From NCBI GenBank assembly GCA_050951725.1, contig JBMNJO010000024.1, positions 1-64,000 on the forward strand: a stretch of 64,000 bases of DNA, read 5' to 3'. A model generated the notes under the pieces. It was not told where the DNA came from. It did no database searches and worked only from the letters and a program-made list of their open reading frames with translations. Positions within the stretch are counted from its first letter, which is position 1. Each line of letters opens with the position of its first letter. Shown in pieces: positions 45,795 through 53,724 of this stretch. The stretch is from DTU052 sp050951725. GTDB lineage: Bacteria; Bacillota; Syntrophomonadia; Syntrophomonadales; DTU052. The position numbers and the translations under genes were made by a program.

Positions 45795-47310
45795 CAGCTT
45801 GTGTGAATAACAAATTGTGAGACATCCAAGCTACGCTTTTTCTAGTCTTCTATACTGTATGTCACATTAATTGGCCCAAAATGAAGGTCTACTTGGCCCA
45901 CGACAACCGGTATACCTTCATGAAATTGACCACTGCACATGTAAATCGCCAATAGTTTCGCACCTTATCTAAGCCTCGGTGGAGAAACTGGCGTAATTTA
46001 AGCTGTTCTTTGATAAATCCAAATACCGGTTCTACAGACGTTTGCCTGAGTCGATAACGGGCGCGACCATGTTTAGTCCTAAGTTTTCTGCGCATTAAGT
46101 ATCTTCGGTTGGCATTCTTCGGAATACGTCCGCGTGGCGGCTTTGCTTCCCGCCATTCACTGTGTTTAACCTTATCGGGTGGAATGAATGCCTCTATTTC
46201 GGCTTCCTCCAGGAATATCAGGTTATCTTCGCTATAGTAACCGGCATCAGCACTAAGTTCCTTGATCTTTCTTCCTGTGTTTGCTATCGCTTGACTGGCC
46301 ACTGGTGGTAGATGAGTTACATCAGCCGCTTGGTTACTGATGTCAGAGGCAACGATTATATGGGTTTCAGCGTCTACGGCAATCTGACAATTGTAACCCT
46401 GAATGAATGCTTTATCTGAATTGCGCATAATTCGAGATTCCATATCCGTGAAATTTCGCTGGGATTTGTCCTTGGGAACCGATGCCTTGGCTGTTTTGCG
46501 CGGCCTGTGCTGTTTGCCCTTTTTCTCAGCCTTCTCTTTTTGGGCTATTTGTTCTTTCTCAGTTTTTTCACGTGCTTCTGTTTCGAGTTCAGCCATAGCC
46601 TTGCGGATGGCTTCCCGCCGCTTTTCGGCAGTGGAGAGTTCTTCCGGTAACGACCATCCGTTACCTTGGCCATAGCGGGCATCTTCCTCCCGATCGATGC
46701 GGTCGGCTTCTTCCAGGTAGCTATTGATATATTTGGTCAAACGGTCTTCTTCTTTTTTCATTCGAGCATAACTCATGGCGCTGTGTTTGGAGGCGCTTGC
46801 CTTGATCTTGGTTCCATCGACAGCAATCTGGTTCAACCTAACCAGACCAGCTTTATCGGCCAGTACAACACTTTGCACGAATAGGTCTCCCAAAGCTTTG
46901 AGGTGTCGCCTCCGGAACTCTGAGATAGTCCAGTGGTCTGGTTGCTGATTGGCTGAAAGATATCGAAAACCGATGTCATCGTGTAGTGCCTTTTCAATTT
47001 TCCTGGAGGAATGTATGCCTTTTGATACCGCGTAAAACAGAACTTTCACCATCATAACCGGTGAGTATGGCGGATACCCTTTCGACTCAGTATAGCTTTC
47101 ATAAATGGCCGAAAGATCGAGGGTCCCCACAACCTCGTCAATAAATTTGGCCGGATGATCATCGGGTATCCAATCATGCATAGAAGGTGGAAAAAGCATT
47201 ATCTGATGTTGGTCGTACTCTCTAAATTTCTTCATACTGGATAATTCGCTATTTGAAGGGATATTCCTTCTTGCAAAAGTATTTTTATGCACGGTTATTC
47301 ACACAAGCTG
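45795..47310 (-). mobile_element. IS1182-family insertion sequence, CTAG target duplication
   Basis: A 1,516-bp element bounded by perfect 17-bp inverted repeats (CAGCTTGTGTGAATAAC at 45795-45811; complement at 47294-47310). CTAG stands directly outside each end (45791-45794 and 47311-47314). Excision with one CTAG restores a continuous reading frame in the target gene, confirming the borders. Confidence 0.93.
45889..47292 (-). CDS. IS1182-family transposase
   Basis: A 467-residue transposase with the family N-terminus (QIMLFPPSMHDWIPDDHPAKFIDE) and DDE-type core: IAVDGTKIKAS carries the first acid, LSADAGYYSEDN the second and the C-terminal RQTSVEPVFGFIKE the glutamate. A lysine/glutamate-rich insertion (residues about 235-270) separates them. 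The frame is complete and the ends are intact, so it may be mobile. The precise start (GTG 47292 or ATG 47235) is uncertain because neither has a clear ribosome site. Confidence 0.92.
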   Translation of the reverse strand: MHKNTFARRNIPSNSELSSMKKFREYDQHQIMLFPPSMHDWIPDDHPAKFIDEVVGTLDLSAIYESYTESKGYPPYSPVMMVKVLFYAVSKGIHSSRKIEKALHDDIGFRYLSANQQPDHWTISEFRRRHLKALGDLFVQSVVLADKAGLVRLNQIAVDGTKIKASASKHSAMSYARMKKEEDRLTKYINSYLEEADRIDREEDARYGQGNGWSLPEELSTAEKRREAIRKAMAELETEAREKTEKEQIAQKEKAEKKGKQHRPRKTAKASVPKDKSQRNFTDMESRIMRNSDKAFIQGYNCQIAVDAETHIIVASDISNQAADVTHLPPVASQAIANTGRKIKELSADAGYYSEDNLIFLEEAEIEAFIPPDKVKHSEWREAKPPRGRIPKNANRRYLMRRKLRTKHGRARYRLRQTSVEPVFGFIKEQLKLRQFLHRGLDKVRNYWRFTCAVVNFMKVYRLSWAK

Positions 47311-47684
47311 CTAGCGAGCCGACTTACGCGATTTATTGTCTGTGCGATGTTTTCGGAATCTTGTATCCGAAGTCCCTGTTCAATTAGGGAATTTGTAATA
47401 TCTCCAATACTAATCTTACGTGGTTCCTTTAAGTCTTCTAACCGTCTTTTTCGGCCAGAATACGGCTGATATTCTGCTTTTGATATTTGATCAAGAATTC
47501 CTTGCACATTCAGCCTGGTGACAGTCGAATAAGGCATTTGATAGCTTGATAGATCAATCGGGGCTACCGGGATATGCCAATCCACTTCTATGTAATGCTG
47601 CGAATCCCAACCATGCACATCGCTAAGAAGAGGGCTATAGCCGTAACCACTTACCGCCTCACCAACAGCGACGATCTGCTTCAT
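47311..47684 (-). pseudogene. Middle part of disrupted nuclease gene
   Basis: Reads MKQIVAVGEAVSGYGY...HIPVAPIDLSSYQM...GDITNSLIEQGLRIQDSENIAQTINRVSRLA and then enters the IS1182 element. Its front end abuts the right end of the IscB element, and it continues in frame from the N-terminal piece at 49177-49407. The VAVGE stretch completes a PUA/EVE-like barrel begun there. Confidence 0.8.
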
Positions 47685-48955
47685 CTAACGTGCGCCAAGG
47701 AGACCCCTGTCTTTAGACATGGGGAGGAATTGGCGCTCCTCCTTTCGCATAGTATCGTTCCCGCTCTTTCGAGTGGAATTAGTTTTTTGTAGTTCGCTGA
47801 AGCATGAATTTTTGTTCCGTCCAGCCTACGCAAATCGAAATACCCACTCTTGCGTCGGCCAAATATGAAGCAGTCTTGCCCTTGGTATCGCACCTTGTCA
47901 AAAAGCTGGAAACCCTGAACATATCTCGGGGCTTTGTTGGCTTTACGAATACCACCCTTGACGGTATTGGCCTTATGTAGCTGTCGGTTCTGCTTCCGCA
48001 CCTGTTTAAAGTAGTACCAACTTTTAAGCGGATTCGCTAATGGATTGCCACTTATACACCTGGCATCTACCCAGTGGGATTTCTCTAGACCATTACGTAT
48101 CCGTGTATTCTTTGTTATATAGCCGTAGGTCAGGCTAACATTCGGATATTGGTCTCTCAGCCTGTTGTAGACTGTCCAGCGCATAATCCCCATAAAGGCA
48201 GCATCCCTGAATGCATTACCGCGTTTTAGATCGAGCTTCAGTTTGCCCACGTGATAATCGTCATGGCAGGCTTTACAGAGCGTTATCAGGTTGTTTGGTG
48301 CATCGCCGCCTGTCTTTCGGCTCTCGATGTGATGCACGTTTAATATCTTACTCTTGCAGTTTTTCCTGCCTTGGCACTTATGGCCGTCCCGCCAGAAAAC
48401 ATACTCCCGGACATTCCAGAAGCCTAATTGATCGCCTTCTTGATATTCTTTGCCGGATATTTCGGGGTTTTTAATCTCTTGAATATCGAAACTAGCTACT
48501 TCGATGGTGGTCTGAGTTATAGGGAGTATCTTATGTGCCAGGTTCACGGATTTAACATGGGCCTCGATTTTGTTCCTTACCGATGGGGCCAACCAACCTT
48601 CGGGCTTCTTCCGGTTTTGGAATCTAGCCTTACGGTATCTGGTTTTACGATATCTCCTACTTCTGCGGTATTGCCTGCGGATTGAGAGCAATTCCACCAT
48701 ATCGGTTCTCAGATGTACTTCGGCTTCAAACAAGACATGCTTTTCAGTGGTAGCTGACAAACCTATTGTCTTGCTTCCGGCATCTACGCCCAATGATACA
48801 GGCTGTTTGGCTTCTCCGGTTGCAGTTGTTAACTGAATAGTGAATGGTTCCTGTTTCGCAACCTTAGCTTTACCGTCTTTGAGTAGAACCCTCGCCTTTC
48901 GTGGACTACATGGCATCAGTGGGTCCCCTCGCATGTTTAATACGAATACTCGCAA
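47681..48955 (-). CDS. iscB: IscB RNA-guided nuclease (RuvC-HNH)
   Basis: IscB of 424 residues, the transposon-encoded ancestor group of Cas9. In order: N-terminal PLMP domain (VFVLNMRGDPLMPCSPRKA), RuvC-I SLGVDAGSKTIGLS, arginine-rich bridge helix (RRQYRRSRRYRKTRYRKA), RuvC-II IEVASFD, HNH domain (NVHHIESRKTGGDAPNNLITLCKACH), RuvC-III with KSHWVDARCIS, and a C-terminal TAM-interacting region. All catalytic residues are kept. The start is a TTG after GGAGAG. The last about 10 residues read into the right-end hairpin. The omega-RNA region lies directly upstream. Confidence 0.93.
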   Translation of the reverse strand: MRVFVLNMRGDPLMPCSPRKARVLLKDGKAKVAKQEPFTIQLTTATGEAKQPVSLGVDAGSKTIGLSATTEKHVLFEAEVHLRTDMVELLSIRRQYRRSRRYRKTRYRKARFQNRKKPEGWLAPSVRNKIEAHVKSVNLAHKILPITQTTIEVASFDIQEIKNPEISGKEYQEGDQLGFWNVREYVFWRDGHKCQGRKNCKSKILNVHHIESRKTGGDAPNNLITLCKACHDDYHVGKLKLDLKRGNAFRDAAFMGIMRWTVYNRLRDQYPNVSLTYGYITKNTRIRNGLEKSHWVDARCISGNPLANPLKSWYYFKQVRKQNRQLHKANTVKGGIRKANKAPRYVQGFQLFDKVRYQGQDCFIFGRRKSGYFDLRRLDGTKIHASANYKKLIPLERAGTILCERRSANSSPCLKTGVSLAHVR

Positions 48956-49176
48956 GTTTCGCTCTCCTTTCGGAGTTATTGCCTCTTCGCCAATGTTGGA
49001 AAGGCTTGTCGTGCCAGCAGCACCGCTCCTACCCCTCAGAGCTTTTAACCACTAACGATAGAGCCTGGAGCTAGAGGAGTACCCCAGGGTATCTTGACCT
49101 CTCCAACGTAGCTTTCGCTTAGGCTAGTCAGTCAGGGCTCTTACAAGCCCCCGGCTTTAGCCGTGGGGTGACTGAC
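47685..49176 (-). mobile_element. IscB element with IS200/IS605-type ends
   Basis: A 1.49-kb element without its own TnpA. Subterminal hairpins with matching CTTTAG loops occur at both ends: CCCCGG-CTTTAG-CCGTGGGG (left end of the element, about 49149-49168) and CCCCTGT-CTTTAG-ACATGGGG (right end, about 47702-47722). Boundaries (within a few bases) follow from the target gene: removal joins LRKG to MKQIVAVGE in frame. No target duplication, as expected for single-strand HUH transposition. A transposase must act in trans. Confidence 0.85.
48956..49176 (-). ncRNA. Omega-RNA of IscB
   Basis: About 220 nt between the left end of the element and the iscB start, dense in pairable segments on the minus strand: the end hairpin (CCCCACGG...CCGGGGG), GAGCCCTGACTGACTAGCC pairing back to GTCAGTCA, GGGGTA/TACCCC-like stems, and CTCCGAAAGGAG just before the TTG start, which also holds the ribosome site. 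In known systems the guide is the 5' end of this RNA, copied from sequence flanking the left end; here that would be about 16 nt ending at 49177. Confidence 0.75.
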
Positions 49177-49407
49177 TCCCTTTCTTAAAACAACTAAATC
49201 GCCTTTATTTACACTGGCCAAGACGCTGCCCCAATCACGTAATCCTGTTTTCCTGTAATATTCATTTGCTTCCGGCGATCCGGCAGGCCCCGCATTCCCT
49301 GGCGAAACAGTTGCAATTCCAAATTCCATACAGATGTCCTCATACGGTCTAGAGGCATCTCCTGATCCAACCTGCCATACTATCTTGTCTCTGGTGTCAA
49401 ACTTCAT
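49177..49407 (-). pseudogene. N-terminal part of disrupted nuclease gene (PUA/EVE-like)
   Basis: Starts MKFDTRDKIVWQVGSGDASRP with an upstream GGAGGTGCGGAA, and continues GIATVSPGNAG and WGSVLASVNKGDLVVLRKG, where the IscB element interrupts. The pattern of a modified-base-binding or PUA-like barrel followed far downstream by an HsdR-like nuclease suggests a modification-dependent restriction enzyme. The barrel assignment is inference; the gene identity as one unit is well supported by frame continuity. Confidence 0.75.
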
Positions 49408-49505
49408 TTCCGCACCTCCGATCCGATGTTGTTAAGAGTCGTTGCGCTCAAAACTCCATATATCAAATTTTAATTTCCTGCCCTTTTCCATCGCCAAGCC
49501 ACTCT

Positions 49506-50525
49506 TTAAAGTACCGGTCGTACTACTACAGGACCTTCTGTTTCGTCTTCTTTAAATCCAACCGGAATTGGCGAAAGCCATTTTAGGGTCAGCGTCCTTT
49601 TATCTGGATCGTCTCGTGGCCCCTTCCAAAAATGATGCCAATGTGCCCGTCTGAAGTGAGGACGCGGAGAAGAATGCGTACCACCCATATCATCGGTCGT
49701 CCTTCTATCTTCCGACCTTGCACCCCTTATTGCTGATCCGATCCGTATTCCGACATCCCAGATACGTGGTTCATAGGCGGTTTGAACTTTACCTTTGTGT
49801 GTCCTCGGATGAAAAGGCCGTTTGGAACCAAAATCGGCATTAACGCTGCACAAATACAGGACCAGATTTACAAAAGGCCGAATACTGACCGCGACTCTTC
49901 TTACTGCCTCCTGGGATTCGTTATCGTATTCCACCGGGTCTTCCTCTTCCCCTCTCAATCGTGCACTTTCTTTAAAGTACTCAATGATCCCCTGCTCAAG
50001 TGTCCATTTGCCTAGATGGATTGGAACTGGTATACAGTGCATGCTTTCTTTGACCAGCACAATTCGCAGCTCTGGCCTAGAAGTGTTAACATCATATTCA
50101 AGATTAGCAAAACACCCAATTACCGGTTGTTTTAGATAAGTGAATCCTGGAGTCTCAATAAACAAGCACCACTCGGGGAGGGAATAAAACACCTCAGAAG
50201 GGATGTTGCCTTCCATTGGCATTGCCGTTATCTCATTTAGTAGAGTTTCATCAAACCGATAGATACTTTTGGTTATCCGCCATGCTGAAAGGGCTGCCAT
50301 TACGCCGGGGGGATAATTAATACTCAGTTGTACAACACTTTGGTCAGTTTTTTCAGCGTGCTCGGCAATAACAGCGACACTGGCTGCAATGGGGCAGAAG
50401 CACCAGTCTGGCCACCATGGCAAAGATTTTCCGCGCTGTTCACGGAGCCTTAAAATCTTTCTCCAGGCATGGGGAAACTCTTGTGTATAATCGCGGAGTA
50501 ATTGGACTGGTATTGGATCCGTCAT
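49506..50525 (-). CDS. AcrVA2-family anti-CRISPR-like protein
   Basis: A 339-residue protein that I assign to the AcrVA2 family from its recurrent blocks: WPDWCFCPIAASVAVI near the N-terminus, LPEWCLFIETPGF, FANLEYDVNTSRPELRIVL, VPIHLG, and a C-terminal RRAHWHHFWKGPRD with LKWLSPIPVG. AcrVA2 of Moraxella blocks Cas12a production; most homologues elsewhere have no tested role and lie on mobile elements. Its ATG overlaps the resolvase stop (ATGA), so it is translationally coupled to that gene. It stands next to a type III-A CRISPR locus, and no type V genes are visible. The assignment needs a profile search. Confidence 0.6.
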   Translation of the reverse strand: MTDPIPVQLLRDYTQEFPHAWRKILRLREQRGKSLPWWPDWCFCPIAASVAVIAEHAEKTDQSVVQLSINYPPGVMAALSAWRITKSIYRFDETLLNEITAMPMEGNIPSEVFYSLPEWCLFIETPGFTYLKQPVIGCFANLEYDVNTSRPELRIVLVKESMHCIPVPIHLGKWTLEQGIIEYFKESARLRGEEEDPVEYDNESQEAVRRVAVSIRPFVNLVLYLCSVNADFGSKRPFHPRTHKGKVQTAYEPRIWDVGIRIGSAIRGARSEDRRTTDDMGGTHSSPRPHFRRAHWHHFWKGPRDDPDKRTLTLKWLSPIPVGFKEDETEGPVVVRPVL

Positions 50526-51166
50526 GAATCTAATCCCTCTTCGTATTCTTTGACCAGCTTATAAAACGTCGTCCTCTTTAGCCCCAGACGCATCATGGCT
50601 TGTTTGGCATTAATCCTTTTTTCACGCCATTCGCCATAAACGACACCAAACCCTTCCGGTATTTCAATTCTAGTCCTACCAAGATGCTTGCCCTTAGCCC
50701 TAGCAGCTGCAATACCTTCTTTTTGCCGTTGTTTGATGCTGACACGCTCCTGCTCGGCAACAAAGGCCAGCACCTGCAAAACAAGGTCGGCTATGAATGT
50801 GCCCAATAAATCCTTGTACTGTCTAGTATCCAGAAGCGGCATATCCAGGACTCTAATGTCTGCCTTTATGACTTGAGTTATCTCTTGCCACTCGGATTTA
50901 ATTTCCTGATAGTTACGCCCGAGGCGGTCGATAGACATAACTACCAGCAGGTCGCCTTCTCTAAGAATGTTCTTCAGCGCCAAGTACTTAGGGCGATTAA
51001 AGTCCTTCCCGCTCTGTTTGTCGATGAAAATATATCTGTCTTCGATACCGGCTTCGCGAAGGGCTATCAACTGGCGATCTTCATTTTGCTCCTTAGTGCT
51101 CACCCTTACATATCCGAAGGTTACACTCGGCACGCCTAACTCCCTCCCATCCTTAAAACTGTCCAT
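50522..51166 (-). CDS. Serine resolvase/invertase
   Basis: A 214-residue small serine recombinase. The catalytic serine lies in FGYVRVSTKEQNEDRQ, followed by the arginine block LLVVMSIDRLGRNYQEI and the E-helix region FVAEQERVSIKQRQKEGIAAARAKGKHLGR. A C-terminal helix-turn-helix (NAKQAMMRLGLKRTTFYKLVKEYEEG) binds the res site. The frame is complete. It is the first gene of a two-gene unit with the AcrVA2-like gene and probably derives from a plasmid or Tn3-type element, of which no transposase is seen here. Confidence 0.92.
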   Translation of the reverse strand: MDSFKDGRELGVPSVTFGYVRVSTKEQNEDRQLIALREAGIEDRYIFIDKQSGKDFNRPKYLALKNILREGDLLVVMSIDRLGRNYQEIKSEWQEITQVIKADIRVLDMPLLDTRQYKDLLGTFIADLVLQVLAFVAEQERVSIKQRQKEGIAAARAKGKHLGRTRIEIPEGFGVVYGEWREKRINAKQAMMRLGLKRTTFYKLVKEYEEGLDS

Positions 51167-51200
51167 TAAGGTGTATGTTGTTTCTGGATATATGCAAATA

Positions 51201-51241
51201 AAAAAACAGACCTTCTTGAACAGTGAAAAGGCCTGCTTTTT
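51201..51241 (-). terminator. Hairpin between CRISPR array 1 and resolvase gene
   Basis: AAAAACAG-CCTT and AAGG-CTG-CTTTTT pair with small bulges and have A/T runs on both sides. It could end array-1 transcripts before the resolvase gene. Confidence 0.6.
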
Positions 51242-51287
51242 ATGTGTCCGAGAAGGTCCACCTTTGTGGATTAATTTTTTTCCTAGA

Positions 51288-52176
51288 TTGAACTCGCCCT
51301 TGCAGGGTTAAGTCATTTGAAACCCCGGTAAAACGGGTTGCTGGTGCTGTTGTGGATTCGTTTCCGTCCCCTTACGGGGTTAAGTCATTTGAAACTAACA
51401 GCCTTTGCAAAGAATTATACAGTATTAACAATAGTTTCCGTTCCCTTACGGGGTTAAGTCATTTGAAACGATTATTTAAATGTAAAAATAATAAAATATC
51501 TAAAGTTTCCGTCCCCTTACGGGGTTAAGTCATTTGAAACAATACCGCCCTGATTTGGTAATTCTCGACGACATCGAGTTTCCGTCCCCTTACGGGGTTA
51601 AGTCATTTGAAACAATCAAAATACCAGATAAACGAATCGCGAAGATTAGTTTCCGTCCCCTTACGGGGTTAAGTCATTTGAAACAGGTATTTAACAGAAT
51701 GAAAGTTGTTATTCCGGTGTTTAGTAAGTTTCCGTCCCCTTACGGGGTTAAGTCATTTGAAACCATAATTTTCATATGACATTTAAAAATACCATCCTAT
51801 CTGTGTTTCCGTCCCCTTACGGGGTTAAGTCATTTGAAACCATCCAGAGGCGTCTGCCAAAGCCAGTAATGTTTCCGTCCCCTTACGGGGTTAAGTCATT
51901 TGAAACCTCTAGCACGACCTCTTGATGGTAGCGTTTCCGTCCCCTTACGGGGTTAAGTCATTTGAAACCCGTAGACTTGGAAACGCATCGGATCGAGGCG
52001 TTTCCGTCCCCTTACGGGGTTAAGTCATTTGAAACTGGTACCGAGAGATCGGACCCGATGGAGATGATAGCCCAGTTTCCGTCCCCTTACGGGGTTAAGT
52101 CATTTGAAACATTAAATCAAATGTTTCATGTTTGTACGATGTTTCCGTCCCCTTACGGGGTTAAGTCATTTGAAAC
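51288..52176 (-). CRISPR. CRISPR array 1: 12 repeats plus one degenerate, 12 spacers
   Basis: Repeat of 36 bp, on the plus strand starting GTTTCCGTCCCC, with TTACGGGG in the middle and ending TTAAGTCATTTGAAAC. On the minus strand the repeat ends GGACGGAAAC, giving an ACGGAAAC tag typical of type III crRNAs, and contains a CCCCGTAAGGGG hairpin. Repeats start at 51360, 51434 (one C-to-T change), 51505, 51578, 51649, 51728, 51805, 51871, 51933, 52000, 52075 and 52141; the left-most (51288-51323) is degraded, marking the trailer end. Spacers are 26-43 nt. Leader at right, so transcription is leftward. Confidence 0.98.
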
Positions 52177-52345
52177 TCTGTGTCCCGGAAGCCTTGTCTG
52201 ACCGGGGCCGGAAAGCCGGTTTGCGGCGGACGCCAGTTCCAGGACTCATTTTCACCCCTCCCTTCTCATAAATCCTTAACAAACGCCGAGATTTCGGCTG
52301 CGGCTGGCAAACATGTAAAATTGGCATTTCCAGGTATCATTATTA
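52177..52345 (-). promoter_or_regulatory. Leader of array 1 (type A)
   Basis: Conserved with the leaders of the other three arrays (shared GAAGCCTTGTC, TTGCGGCGGAC, AACAAACG-CGAGATTT-GGCTGCGGCTG and CATGTAAAATTGGCATT). It shares TCATTTTCACCCCTCCCTTCT with leader 3 but not with 2 or 4. The cas2 stop codon lies just beyond. Confidence 0.85.
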
Positions 52346-52359
52346 AAGCGTATCGACTC

Positions 52360-52698
52360 TTATATAATCAAAACATCTTCTTCAATTATGTTTTGAACAC
52401 TTCCCCATGTGGAAATTTGGGTATTACCAGTAAGACGATAAACACGAACATAATCATTCTGTTCGTCAACAAGCCGGTCAATCCTTTTTAACAGCTTAAG
52501 ATACTCTGGCATCGACACAACTGCTTCGAAAGCCGATCTTTGTACCCGGAAGCCATAAGACTCCAACAGTTTGGCCATTTTCGTTCTTCTTTTATTAGAA
52601 GATATGTCATAAATGATAAGCACCAAATACTTGATTGAATTATCTTGACCAAAACACTCATTCGCATGAAACGTTTCATAGTTTCCCACGCAATCCAC
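52360..52698 (-). CDS. cas2: CRISPR adaptation protein Cas2
   Basis: Small ferredoxin-fold protein of the spacer-integration complex. The conserved aspartate is in LVLIIYDISSNKRRTKMAKLLESYGFRVQ, followed by the second strand (FEAVVSM) and RIDRLVDEQNDYVRVYRL. A GTG start begins directly after the cas1 stop codon, giving 112 residues; the first about 20 residues exceed the usual Cas2 N-terminus, so translation might begin later. It works with Cas1 encoded upstream. Confidence 0.93.
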   Translation of the reverse strand: MDCVGNYETFHANECFGQDNSIKYLVLIIYDISSNKRRTKMAKLLESYGFRVQRSAFEAVVSMPEYLKLLKRIDRLVDEQNDYVRVYRLTGNTQISTWGSVQNIIEEDVLII

Positions 52699-53712
52699 CT
52701 ACCGCACAATAACAGGCTTATAAAGTCCTGGATCGGATTCCTCGATTGACTTAACAAGCATCAGTACCTGATGATCGATTGCATCTCTAAAAGAAATCGG
52801 ATTCTGCTCAGCAACATACTTGTTTTCCGTTCGCAGCCTTTCTTCGAACTTTTTTATAAACTCGCGTGATGCTCCCTTCCTTAAATAAACTCCGCCTTCC
52901 TCAGCGTCCACATCGAAATCTTCCCAGTTAATGCTTCCTCTCTGTACCTGTGACAACACCAGAGTATCAACCAATACTGCCCTCCACTCTTCCATCAAAT
53001 CAGAAGCAAGAGCAGGATGGCCCCGTCGTATTCGGTGAAGAAATCCCATATACGGGTGTAATCGCCGGTTAACAATAGCTGTGTAGATTTCATACATCAA
53101 CAATGTATAGCCAAAGCTCAGTAGTGAATTGAAGGGGTCTTTGGGAGGTTGACGAGTTCTCCCCTTAAACTTAAACTCTCCTCTAATCATTTCTGACAAT
53201 GCTTGAAAGTACAGCCGGGATGTGTAGCCTTCCACACCACTAAGAACCGACATGCTTGTTGCCGTATCAATCCCGCTTAAATTCTTTTGAATTTCATTAA
53301 TGATACTATCAACCGCATCCATTTCAAGGTTACGGTTGTAACGTCGAAGCAGAACCAATGAATTTCGGATCTTGGCATTGATAAACTTTTTTGCAAGACC
53401 AAGGCAAAACTCTTCATCCTCGCTTCTGCGAAACTGCTCACGCTGTCTTTCTATGTTTACGTGGCCGGTGAGTTCGGCGCGTCCAAAGAACTTGCCTCGT
53501 GATGACAGCCATGTTACTGGGATTCCCATTTCAAATAATGAGACCATGCAGGGGGAGGTAATATGAGTGCCTGAAAACAATACGACGGCTTCCAGTTTTT
53601 CCGCCGGTATCTCCCCTATCCTTTTATCGTTTAGTTCAACGATATATCTCCCACCCTTTTTTCTAAGGACAGATCCAGGTTCAGATAGGTATAGAATCAT
53701 TTTTCGAATCAT
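52699..53712 (-). CDS. cas1: CRISPR integrase Cas1
   Basis: Integrase of 337 residues that inserts new spacers. The metal-site residues are visible as E161 (SGVEGYTSR), H226 (YMGFLHRI) and the acids of ASDLMEEWR (D238/E241). Two start codons compete (53712 and 53700); GGGGTAGGAG lies just before the first. The gene begins only 12 bp after the terminal repeat of array 2 on the same strand, so its message is probably continuous with the array-2 transcript. cas2 follows without a gap. Confidence 0.96.
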   Translation of the reverse strand: MIRKMILYLSEPGSVLRKKGGRYIVELNDKRIGEIPAEKLEAVVLFSGTHITSPCMVSLFEMGIPVTWLSSRGKFFGRAELTGHVNIERQREQFRRSEDEEFCLGLAKKFINAKIRNSLVLLRRYNRNLEMDAVDSIINEIQKNLSGIDTATSMSVLSGVEGYTSRLYFQALSEMIRGEFKFKGRTRQPPKDPFNSLLSFGYTLLMYEIYTAIVNRRLHPYMGFLHRIRRGHPALASDLMEEWRAVLVDTLVLSQVQRGSINWEDFDVDAEEGGVYLRKGASREFIKKFEERLRTENKYVAEQNPISFRDAIDHQVLMLVKSIEESDPGLYKPVIVR

Positions 53713-53724
53713 CTCCTACCCCGA

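Noticed and set aside
45795..45825. ATG MSHNLLF as the native start of the HsdR-like gene
   Set aside because: The codon lies within the IS1182 terminal inverted repeat; the native frame is restored only after removing the element.
51534..52201. Frames through CRISPR arrays encoding repeated FPSPYGVKSFET
   Set aside because: Translation of the repeats themselves, not genes.
52177..52250. Short ATG frame with a strong GGGAGGGG site inside leader 1
   Set aside because: The purine-rich site recurs in leader 3 but the frame there stops after three codons, so a conserved leader peptide is not supported.
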